30,097 nucleotides of DNA, from IMG/VR virus record IMGVR_UViG_3300017743_000072, positions 1 to 30,097 of that record, one strand, 5' to 3'. Source of the DNA: a virus. The first letter of the stretch is position 1, and every line of letters starts with the position of its first letter. Below, piece by piece: positions 9,348 through 17,100 of the stretch. Both the position numbers and the translations under genes were made by a program. Below the pieces are notes generated by a model, which searched no databases, was not told the DNA's origin, and worked only from the letters and a program-made list of their open reading frames with translations.

Positions 9348-9622
9348 CAGTCAATAGGTAATAGTTCTGGATTTCTTAATCTTAATTCAAATAAAATGGG
9401 ATGACACTGTTCTGCAATTAGATAGTCTGATGATCTGTAAATATCTTCTATTTCATAAGAATCCATACAGTCCGCTAAATCTAAAATTTCTTGATCATCA
9501 TAAAATGCGTCAGGAACATCATCAAATGTGAATGGAGTACCTTCTATAAAATACATTCTTACTAGTTGTGATCTGTTGTTATACCAACAATATCGGCATG
9601 AAATTTCGTATTGATATTCCAT
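9347..9622 (-). CDS. Small acidic hypothetical protein (91 aa)
   Basis: The 91-residue acidic protein carries an N-terminal CRYCW motif (a CxxC pair at residues 9 and 12) and a long Asp/Glu-rich middle (DDVPDAFYDDQEILDLADC). Only one CxxC pair is visible, with Cys52 and Cys73 further along, so a zinc site is possible but unproven. No catalytic family is recognised. It sits in the early-type cassette: 40 bases separate it from the preceding gene and its TGA overlaps the start of the next one. The complete frame and coupling support it as real. Confidence 0.68.
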   Translation of the reverse strand: MEYQYEISCRYCWYNNRSQLVRMYFIEGTPFTFDDVPDAFYDDQEILDLADCMDSYEIEDIYRSSDYLIAEQCHPILFELRLRNPELLPID

Positions 9623-9662
9623 AACTCATAAGAATGCAATTTTATTATATAGACTAGTTATA

Positions 9663-9881
9663 TCATTCCTTATTATTTGGATCGTATTCTATAGGATGAT
9701 ATTTTAGAAACTCCCAAAAAGTTAGTTTCATTTCTTTTTCAGTCATTCCACAATGTTTTGCTGCAGCAGGTAGAGTCATCTTTGCATGAAACAAACCTTG
9801 ATTTGCTTCTTGAACATTTTCTGGATTAGTTTTCACTCTTTTTTCTACAAGTTCGGAAAGATTGTGTTTGATGAATGACAT
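9663..9881 (-). CDS. Small hypothetical protein with possible helix-turn-helix (72 aa)
   Basis: The 72-residue protein is mostly helical. Residues about 36-60 (LPAAAKHCGMTEKEMKLTFWEF) follow the spacing of a helix-turn-helix: a helix with AAA, a turn around CGMT, then a second helix. A regulatory role is therefore possible but not shown. Its ATG overlaps the TAA of the 58-aa gene upstream (TAATG), indicating translational coupling. It ends YHPIEYDPNNKE, a polar tail. It belongs to the cassette behind the sigma70-like promoter. Confidence 0.65.
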   Translation of the reverse strand: MSFIKHNLSELVEKRVKTNPENVQEANQGLFHAKMTLPAAAKHCGMTEKEMKLTFWEFLKYHPIEYDPNNKE

Positions 9882-10057
9882 TAGTCTGTAAATACAAGTT
9901 CGTCTTCAGAAACTAAGTTGCGAATCACACCAAGAATGTTAATAAACTCATCTATTGTTTCGCAATTGATAGTTTTGTGATTTCCTTCGTTTGAATAGAT
10001 GTTGACAGATCGGTTGATCGGATTCACAACACAACGTGTCAAATATTCGTTTGTCAT
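9881..10057 (-). CDS. Small hypothetical protein, first gene of early-type cassette (58 aa)
   Basis: Reading the minus strand from the ATG at 10055-10057 gives a 58-residue protein starting MTNEYLTRCVVNPINRSVNI and ending SEDELVFTD, with a TAA at 9881-9883 that overlaps the ATG of the next gene. It is mostly beta then alpha, acidic at the C-terminus, and not recognised. It is supported by its position: directly downstream of a well-formed sigma70-type promoter (leader about 18 bases) and coupled to the following gene. No strong ribosome binding site is close to the ATG; an AGAGG sits about 16 bases upstream. Confidence 0.65.
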   Translation of the reverse strand: MTNEYLTRCVVNPINRSVNIYSNEGNHKTINCETIDEFINILGVIRNLVSEDELVFTD

Positions 10058-10081
10058 CTAGATAAGTTGAAGTACCTCTAC

Positions 10082-10110
10082 ACCATAACACACGAACAAA
10101 CGCCTGTCAA
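10082..10110 (-). promoter_or_regulatory. Sigma70-type early promoter for the small-gene/Mom cassette
   Basis: On the minus strand, TTGACA (plus 10105-10110) is followed after exactly 17 bases by TATGGT (plus 10082-10087) with an extended -10 TGT before it. The perfect -35, 17-bp spacer and extended -10 make it a strong candidate for host RNA polymerase. The predicted start is about 18 bases before the ATG at 10057. Confidence 0.65.
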
Positions 10111-10121
10111 CTGGCATATGC

Positions 10122-11138
10122 TTATATAATACCTATTTGAGTTAGATACCTAGAAATTAATGTACTTATGTCTACGTCTGCAGCTCCTTGTTCTATTTCT
10201 GCAGCAGTAGGTAATGAATTGCCCACTGGAATAGTTAAAGGATTACCTATATGACTTTGCATCTCTTCGTGATCATATGTACTTAAGTATATGCCTATTG
10301 ATGTTCCTATACCAACTGCACCTAAAGAACTTACAAAGTTGCGGGCTTTCTGGATTCTAGAAGCACTACCTTGAATGCAGATTAAAAAACTAGGTACTAT
10401 TCCAGATGATATATGTTCATCTGGAGATCCCGCATTGTATGCAGCAGTTTCTTCTGCAACACTAGAGAAGTCATTTATAACTCTGGACGCTTTATATTCA
10501 ATTCCAAAAGCATTTTCGCAAAGTAGTGCGGAGTTACCTCCTTCTGTTGAATCTGCAGTACTTTTATTATCTACGATATCTTTAATATTATAAAATGCTG
10601 TATCTAATGATATACAAGATTTAATTGAATTAATATTTACTCCAGCTGTATTAATATAAGTAGTATTTGTTGCTAATAACAAAGCAAGGTGTCCTCCTGA
10701 ACTGTGTCCAAGTAAAGTTATATTATTTGGATCTCCTCCATAATCTGAAATATTATCACTAACCCACTTTAAAGCATATGCACAATCCTGAACAGGGATA
10801 GGAAATCTAACTCTATTTGGATCATAACTATTGTTGTAAGGAGAATTATTAGTTAGAGGTGGTCTTGCTAATCTATAATTAATACTTACATATATCATAC
10901 CCAAGGAATTAAAAAATCTTGGTTTATGTGAATCAAACCGAGTTTTATCTCCTTGATACCAACCTCCTCCATGAATAACAAATACAACAGGTCTGGAAGC
11001 AGCAGAACCTTCACTAAAGTGATGAAGATTTAATGATATTTGTGGGAGAAGTTGATCAAATCTATTTAAATGAGAAACAAAACTATATCCGATAGCAACC
11101 TGACTATTTGTATTCGCTGCAATAATAGAAATAGACAT
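10122..11138 (-). CDS. Alpha/beta-hydrolase (esterase-like) in the fibre operon
   Basis: The 338-residue protein belongs to the carboxylesterase/BD-FAE-like alpha/beta-hydrolases. The oxyanion-hole motif HGGGW is at 56-60, an INYRLA strand at 85-91, DPNNITLLGHSSGGHLALLL at 136-155 with the nucleophile Ser146, and a likely catalytic His290 in YDHEEMQSHIG. At the place where family members usually carry the catalytic Asp (about 257-262) the sequence reads IQGSASR, with no acid, so the triad may use another residue or activity may be altered. There is no signal peptide. Its ATG overlaps the stop of the collagen-like gene upstream (TAATG), so it is expressed with virion genes. A role as a virion esterase or deacetylase acting on host surface polysaccharide is inference. 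Confidence 0.8.
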   Translation of the reverse strand: MSISIIAANTNSQVAIGYSFVSHLNRFDQLLPQISLNLHHFSEGSAASRPVVFVIHGGGWYQGDKTRFDSHKPRFFNSLGMIYVSINYRLARPPLTNNSPYNNSYDPNRVRFPIPVQDCAYALKWVSDNISDYGGDPNNITLLGHSSGGHLALLLATNTTYINTAGVNINSIKSCISLDTAFYNIKDIVDNKSTADSTEGGNSALLCENAFGIEYKASRVINDFSSVAEETAAYNAGSPDEHISSGIVPSFLICIQGSASRIQKARNFVSSLGAVGIGTSIGIYLSTYDHEEMQSHIGNPLTIPVGNSLPTAAEIEQGAADVDISTLISRYLTQIGII

Positions 11139-12013
11139 TATGTCAATCCTGCACCAGTAATTACATACTTATTAGAACCGATACAAAGTAAAGTTACAAG
11201 AGAATATTGATTCAATCCTCTATTACCAGTATCACCAAGAGAAGCTCTTATTACAGTAACACCATTAGCAACATTTAACATCTGTGTAGTTGCGGAGTCG
11301 TTAAAGATAGTAACAGTTTCACCAGTAGTAAAAATATTATTATTAAGATTTATCCCATCAGTATCAATTACAATGTGTTTTCCAGAATCTGATGCAACTA
11401 ATGTGTATGGAGATGAATCACCCTCTTTATTATTCTGAGGAAGACCACTACCTCCACTAGATCCTTGAACACCTAAGATACCTTGGAGACCCTGGATACC
11501 TTGAATACCCGTGATACCTTGAATACCCTGGATACCTTGAATACCCTGGATACTTTGTCCTTGTGCTCCTTGAAGACCTCCAGTAGGCCCTCGTGCTCCT
11601 TGAATACCTTGTGTTCCTTGAGCACCATTTCCTTGTCCACCGCTGCCGCCTGGAAGGTCAGTTAAGTTAGCACCACTGATTGCTGGAAGTACTGCTGGAA
11701 ATCTAGCATCAGGAATAGTTCCAGAAGCAAGATCCGATGCATCTAAGTTGGTTAAGTTAGCACCACTAGCAGTAGGTAGTGTTGCAGGAAATCTAGCACC
11801 TGGTATAGTTCCAGAAGAAAGTCTGGATGCATTAAGTGTAGTAAGAGAAGCACCAGAACCTTTAAAGGATGTTGCAGTTAGAACTCCAATGATATTAGCA
11901 CCATTTTCAACAGTTAATGCTTGATTTCGATTGATATCTCCCTGGAAGACAGTTGCTATTCCAGTATGTGTAAATTGTTCAGGTAGTCCTGCAAATGGAA
12001 AATTAACTCCCAT
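11138..12013 (-). CDS. Collagen-like tail fibre protein (291 aa)
   Basis: A duplicated unit comes first (residues about 58-88 and 89-119, with SSGTIPGARFPA and ASGTIPDARFPA followed by SGANLT). Next is a Gly-X-Y stretch from about 122 to 190, dominated by GIQ and GAQ, then a compact beta domain (YTLVASDSGKHIVIDTDG to the end) of the kind found as a fibre tip. Such phage collagen-like segments form trimeric rods. GGAGAAG lies just before the ATG and is a good ribosome binding site. The gene is coupled to the downstream hydrolase by overlapping stop/start, and its stop is 1 base from the preceding gene's end. It may carry or be accessory to the hydrolase; that is inference. Confidence 0.78.
   Translation of the reverse strand: MGVNFPFAGLPEQFTHTGIATVFQGDINRNQALTVENGANIIGVLTATSFKGSGASLTTLNASRLSSGTIPGARFPATLPTASGANLTNLDASDLASGTIPDARFPAVLPAISGANLTDLPGGSGGQGNGAQGTQGIQGARGPTGGLQGAQGQSIQGIQGIQGIQGITGIQGIQGLQGILGVQGSSGGSGLPQNNKEGDSSPYTLVASDSGKHIVIDTDGINLNNNIFTTGETVTIFNDSATTQMLNVANGVTVIRASLGDTGNRGLNQYSLVTLLCIGSNKYVITGAGLT
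11444..11650 (-). repeat. Collagen-like Gly-X-Y coding repeat with near-identical DNA units
   Basis: About 23 triplets rich in GIQ. On the plus strand the words CCTTGAATACC and CTGGATA alternate at about 11480-11560, making the DNA itself strongly repetitive and able to expand or shrink in frame. Confidence 0.8.
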
Positions 12014-12014
12014 A

Positions 12015-12803
12015 TCACTTCTCCTTTATACTTCTAATGGTTTTTTCTACAGTGTCCTTAATTAAACCTTCAACATAGTTATGTTCATAGTTAAATGAAT
12101 ATCCTTCGTTTCCTCCAGGATAATCTGTATAATTTTCTCCTTCATATTCTACGATAAGATCATCATCTAATCTACGAGCAACAATATGATAATTTGCATT
12201 GATGGAACCACCAGCATTGTTTCTAACAACTACTTGTTTACCCCATCTAACTTCCTTGACAAATAACTCTTGCCAATGCCCCATTGGTGTAATATTAATT
12301 GTCATATCCTCTGGATTAATTAATCCTTCCCAATAACTTGGTAGGTTAATTATTCCATCTTCTGGAACTTTTCCTCTACAATATACTGCAATCTCTGGTC
12401 CTTCAATACAAACATGCCTTAGTCTCCATCCTTTTTTATTAGGATGAGGCATATCAAATGGTAAGTTTTTTTTATTAGACAGTTGATGCATACCATTATT
12501 TGATATCACTTCTTGTTCAGTTGAGACATTGCCAAATTTTACATTATAGTAATAAAAAGGTGTACATTCATCCTTCAGTATTTTCTTAAGTTCCTCATCT
12601 ATATCGTTATCATCATTTTGTGGTTTTGGCACATAATCATATCTATAGTGTGGTTGTCCTCCAATTACTTTAGCATCACAATTTTTACTTCCAATTTCTC
12701 TTGGTTCAAGAGTTTTACCAACATCTATTCTTTCTCCAGTTACTGGATCTACAGGAATTTTTAGAAGTTCTTCTTCATTATAACCCGGAAATTCTTGTGT
12801 CAT
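12015..12803 (-). CDS. Virion structural protein, tandem paralogue 2 (262 aa)
   Basis: The C-terminal two thirds align throughout with the neighbouring 265-residue protein: NLPFDMPHPNKKGWRLRH, CIEGPEIAVYCRGK, LPSYWEG, INITPMG, ANYHIVARR, EYEGENYTDYPG. The same module is a familiar C-terminal domain of cyanomyovirus structural and fibre proteins. The N-terminal third (proline- and charge-rich, EFPGYNEEELLKIPVDPVTG) is different from the paralogue, so the two differ in attachment end and share the other domain. The ATG overlaps the stop of the upstream paralogue by 4 bases. The exact place in the virion is unknown. Confidence 0.75.
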   Translation of the reverse strand: MTQEFPGYNEEELLKIPVDPVTGERIDVGKTLEPREIGSKNCDAKVIGGQPHYRYDYVPKPQNDDNDIDEELKKILKDECTPFYYYNVKFGNVSTEQEVISNNGMHQLSNKKNLPFDMPHPNKKGWRLRHVCIEGPEIAVYCRGKVPEDGIINLPSYWEGLINPEDMTINITPMGHWQELFVKEVRWGKQVVVRNNAGGSINANYHIVARRLDDDLIVEYEGENYTDYPGGNEGYSFNYEHNYVEGLIKDTVEKTIRSIKEK

Positions 12804-13597
12804 TTTATACCTCTACTATTGTCATAATCCCAACCAACAACGGAATACTCATCGTTGTTACCTGGGTAGTCATTTGGAGTTTCTCCTTCATATTCTGGGA
12901 TTAGTTTTTCACCATCACTTCTTTCTGCAAAGATATGATAGTAACAACTAATTGGTTCTTCAGAATTTGAATTTAAGTAAACTTTATTATCTTCTATCTT
13001 TTCTACAAAAATAGTTTGACAACTTCCAATGGGAGTTATATTTACTGTAATGGAGTCTATATCAACAAAAGTCTCCCAATAATCAGGGAGATCTATGTGA
13101 TTTTTATTATTTATTTTACCTCTATGATATACATCATTAGAAGGTCCTTCTGGGCAAGTATGTCTCAGTCTCCAATTTTCTTTTTTTGGATGAGGAATAT
13201 CAAAATTCTTTTTCATTGAGAGGATGTGTTGTCCTCCTAATGTTCTTGAAATTACTTCTCCTTGTGCAAGAACGTGAGTTCCTACATTAATCATGCCATT
13301 AGCGGTCAAATTATCAAAAATACATGCATCACCCACAACCGATAATGAGTATGGTGAAAAATTAAAACCAGAAATTGCTCCAAAAATTATAGGAGGAATT
13401 ATCTCACTATTTCTGTTTGGACCAATCATTGTAGTTGCCTGAGGAACCGGAAACATTAATGGTTCCCCAGTAATTGTAGGTCCTTCAAAATATGCAGAAC
13501 CTCTTGCTTCAGCAGGACCAATTCCTAATCCAATCGGAAATCCTTCACCAACAAACAAACGTTTTCCTACATAAAAGTCATCAGTTTTAAGTGTCAT
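12800..13597 (-). CDS. Virion structural protein, tandem paralogue 1 (265 aa)
   Basis: The C-terminal domain, from about residue 125, has NFDIPHPKKENWRLRHTC, EGPSNDVYHRGK, LPDYWETF, VNITPIG, YYHIFAERSDGE and EYEGETPNDYPG. This matches the adjacent 262-residue protein and is a recurring module of cyanophage structural proteins. The N-terminal half has Gly/Pro-rich sequence (GEGFPIGLGIGPAEARGSAY) and a DACIFDNLTANGMINVGTHV stretch like fibre connector repeats. No enzyme motif is seen. It lies just downstream of the beta-helix spike gene and upstream of its paralogue, in the same direction, 6 bases from the spike gene stop. A peripheral baseplate or short-fibre protein is the most likely role. 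Confidence 0.75.
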   Translation of the reverse strand: MTLKTDDFYVGKRLFVGEGFPIGLGIGPAEARGSAYFEGPTITGEPLMFPVPQATTMIGPNRNSEIIPPIIFGAISGFNFSPYSLSVVGDACIFDNLTANGMINVGTHVLAQGEVISRTLGGQHILSMKKNFDIPHPKKENWRLRHTCPEGPSNDVYHRGKINNKNHIDLPDYWETFVDIDSITVNITPIGSCQTIFVEKIEDNKVYLNSNSEEPISCYYHIFAERSDGEKLIPEYEGETPNDYPGNNDEYSVVGWDYDNSRGIK

Positions 13598-13603
13598 AAC
13601 CTT

Positions 13604-14185
13604 TTAAATTAAAGAATTGTTCTCAGTTTCTGTTGTCCATGGACCAGCCTTGGATTTTTTAATTTTTGATGCCGCTGATGCTGCATCAATTATACTTCCG
13701 TATATATTTAATACTGTGTCTCCTGTAATTTTTAATGCCCCATTAGATATAACTTTTCCTAAAGAACGTGCAGTAAAATCAAAATTTTTACATTTTATGT
13801 CAACATTTTCATTAGCAGTCATGTGTATATTTCCAATTCCACCTCCAGAACCAGAAGCAATCATGTCAATATTTTCTGCTTCCATGCGGATTCTTCCGCG
13901 ACTAGCTTTTAAAACAATATCTCCATTTACTGCTTCAATAAAAAGGGCAGGAATATTATCATCAACATCATCACCACATTTTATTTGAAAAGATCCTGGA
14001 CAAGAGTTTAAAGTTCCACCTTTTCTACCTTCAGGTTTACTTCCAGTACAATCCATAGTCATAAAATGACGATCATCATGACCACTTCTTATTAAAAATG
14101 ATGACATCTGTTGATCGCTATGAACGTGACCAAACTTTAATTCACCATCCTTATTTCCATATCTTATAGTGTGAAAATTTTGCAT
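13604..14185 (-). CDS. Putative beta-helical central spike protein (193 aa)
   Basis: Residues about 85-165 are short beta-strand repeats with alternating hydrophobic residues and glycines (GDIVLKASRGRIRMEAENID, NIHMTANENVDIKCKNFDF, GALKITGDTVLNIYG). This is the pattern of the trimeric beta-helix needle of T4 gp5 and of VgrG-type spikes. The N-terminal region has HSDQQMSSFLIRSGHDD with His residues, and CTGSKPEGRKGGTLNSC. It follows the gp5-like gene after 1 base. In T4 the needle is the C-terminal domain of gp5; here the needle may be a separate protein, since the 1416-residue gp5-like product has no such repeat. That split is inferred from composition and order. Confidence 0.65.
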   Translation of the reverse strand: MQNFHTIRYGNKDGELKFGHVHSDQQMSSFLIRSGHDDRHFMTMDCTGSKPEGRKGGTLNSCPGSFQIKCGDDVDDNIPALFIEAVNGDIVLKASRGRIRMEAENIDMIASGSGGGIGNIHMTANENVDIKCKNFDFTARSLGKVISNGALKITGDTVLNIYGSIIDAASAASKIKKSKAGPWTTETENNSLI

Positions 14186-14186
14186 G

Positions 14187-17100
14187 TTACGTATTGTCCT
14201 TTAATGGATGTTTTCCTACACAATCAATTACTTCTATTACTTCTTTTGGAATACCACCTTGTCTGTTACTTTGTTCCACGTTATTTGTCTGTGGAGGAGA
14301 GTCTTCTACTAGAGGAGATTCAACTTTTGGTTCTCTTCCAAGTCCTGTTAATGGTTTTCCGACACAATCAATTACTGATACTATGTCTATAGGTGGAGGT
14401 AGTTCTGGTTCTGGTGCATCACCAATTCTGTCTATACAGAATACTGGAACCATAACTGCATTATAACCTGTAGTACTTTTTAATGTCAAGATAGGTCTTG
14501 TAGTAAATCCCTCCCCTCCATCTAAAATAGTTACTCCTAGTAAAACACCTGTATCTGAAATAATTGGTTCTGCAGAAGCACCAAAGTCAGGAATTATTTC
14601 TATAGTATCTCCCTGTGAATAATTTACTCCACCATTTTCAATATAAACATCACAAAGATATAAAATTGTATCATATGTTGAAATTCCAATTGTAGGATAA
14701 TTTGGAATTCCTATTATATTAATCTCTTCCTCTACTGGAGGTGGTGGAGGTGGAATTATGGGACCAACTGGTTCTCCAGGGTCACCTGGTTCACCTGGCG
14801 GAGGATCATCTCCACCTGGATCTCCTGGAAATGGTCCAGGTGGATCTCCTGGACCAGGATCGCCTGGACCTCCAGGAGAATCAGGAATAATTGGATCACC
14901 TGGTTCTCCAGGATCACCTGGATCACCTGGAGGTGGTGGATCACCTGGGGGATATATTTTATCACATAAAGTTAAATTTTCTGGGAGTTGAACATCTGGT
15001 GGATATGGAATATCCCATCGTCCATCAATCCTTTGTACAACTGTATCTTCTGGATTTGCCCAGACTCTTCCCGATCCTCCTAAAGAACCATCAGGAAAAT
15101 TAGTATAACCAACTCCTGGTTGAATAACAATAACTTGAGTAACACCTAGTGAACGCTCATCTTTAATTTCTTTGTTACAGGTATCATTAAAAGTATCTAT
15201 GATTAAGTTTGGAGGACATACAACGTCACTTCCTCCACCAAAGGTTATTCCAATTCCAGTATTATTTTCATTTACAGTTGATGGATCTGTAGGAATAATT
15301 TCTTGCTCTATAATACGATCTTCAAATAATGGATCAGTCACACTATCAACTCTAATTATTTGACCCATTTCACTAAATTTTTTTGTATCTCCAATAAAAA
15401 TAGCCTCTTCACTTAAATCAAATCCTGGAGTAGTTGAAAAACTAACATCTGGAACTGACAATGTTTCTCCTACTTTATATCCAGTTCCTGGATTAGTAAT
15501 TTCTATGATTGCATACATGGTATTATTTGGATTTCCTGCTAATCCAGGATAAGCACTAAATCTCATCGTAAGAACCATATCCTTTCCACTACCACCTACA
15601 GGTTTAACTTCTAATACAATAGTATCATCAAGTTCTCCCCATGCTTCTGCTCTACCACCCCAAACATGATAAGCTGGTTCACCCAACTCTCGGTCATAGA
15701 AACCTGTTGGTTCAACTATCTCATAATTAGAATAGATACTGAAACTTAGCATACCTCCGCCAGCTAACACTTCAACAGATTCAGTTTCTACTGATTCACT
15801 ACCATTGAAAGATTCAATAGATTTTAAACCAGTAATTTTAAATACATCACCCATATTTTTAGTGGGTCTATCATCAATATTTGGAAATCTTAATATATCA
15901 CCAACTTGATATCCAATACCATGATTTCTTATCGATATAATTTTATACTGAGTATTATTTGGGTTTCCACCTCTGCCAAGAAGTGCTTCCAATCTTACTA
16001 AAACTTGCAATCCATAACCACTACCACCTTCTAAATTAACTAGTTTTTCAATAAAATCATTTTCTCCAGACCAAAGATTAGCATTACCTCCATAATTATG
16101 ATATGCCCACTCACCATTAACTTTTGGATAAAAACCAGATTCTCTTGTAGTTATCAATTCATAGTTTTCATATAATTCATATGAAGACACAACACTGAGG
16201 TTTGTAGTTGCAGCACAGGGATTTCCACTTGTCAAACCTCGATCATCTCTAGGATAATCATAGTCTTCAAGAATTTTAGTTGGTTCAAAAGGAGTTAAAT
16301 TGTCACGTACTTCTAACGGAGTTGTAACTACTTCAGTTTCAGGTACTTTAGTTTCTTTAAGATAAGAACCTTGTGTTATTTGAGTAATTTCAAATGATGC
16401 GTTAGTATCCTGTCCATCGGTATCTCTTAGTTTAATTTTTTTATCACTTTTTTCTAAGATTAGATCCATTATAAGTTCAGTTATTTTGAATTTATAAGTT
16501 CCAGGTGTAAAGTTATCTTCATCAAAATCATCTTCTTGTCCATCCCCAAAATTAAAATCAATACCAGTTCCTTGAATAAATGCGTCTCTATATGATGACC
16601 CATAATCGTCAGGATCATCATCAACTTTCATATCTATTCTAATTTTAGCATTTCCTTCTCCAGTGACTACTAGGTTCACTTGTCTTGGTGCAGTTAATTC
16701 CCAATGTGCTTTTATAGTTGATGCTGTGTTTATAAAAGTAGTATTAGTTACAGTAATAATTTCTTTATCTCCACCACTAAGTGTGATCGATGGATTATCT
16801 TCAAAATTGGGATCTTTACTAATTGAAACTGGTTCTTTGTTTACAAATCCACCACCTTGATTTGATCCTATAATTGGAAGAAGTATTGCACCTTGACCTC
16901 TTCCACAAGAATCTACAATTTTTGCAATGGGTGCTTTTGTATATCCACTTCCAAAGGAAACCATATCAATTCCAAGAATCTCTCCAGTTGTACTTACAAT
17001 AGCATTTCCTTGAGCACCACTTCCTCCTCCACCACCAAAGAATTCAACTGTTGGAGGACCACAGAGTATAGGACCAACATTATGTTGAGCTATACTATCA

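Noticed and set aside
9171-9620. Search for tRNA or small RNA genes in the small-gene cassette
   Set aside because: No cloverleaf, no CCA end and no conserved TTCGANTC box; the stretch is fully used by overlapping reading frames.
9644-9649. Exact TATAAT on the minus strand before the 91-aa gene
   Set aside because: The position 17 bases upstream reads TAAGGA, a poor -35, and the gene is already served by the promoter at 10082-10110.
14758-14991. Plus-strand frame coding for a Gly-Ser-Pro repeat protein
   Set aside because: It is the antisense of the Pro/Gly-rich segment of the 1416-aa hub gene, whose minus-strand frame is open for 4.2 kb; the plus frame has no family match or ribosome binding site.
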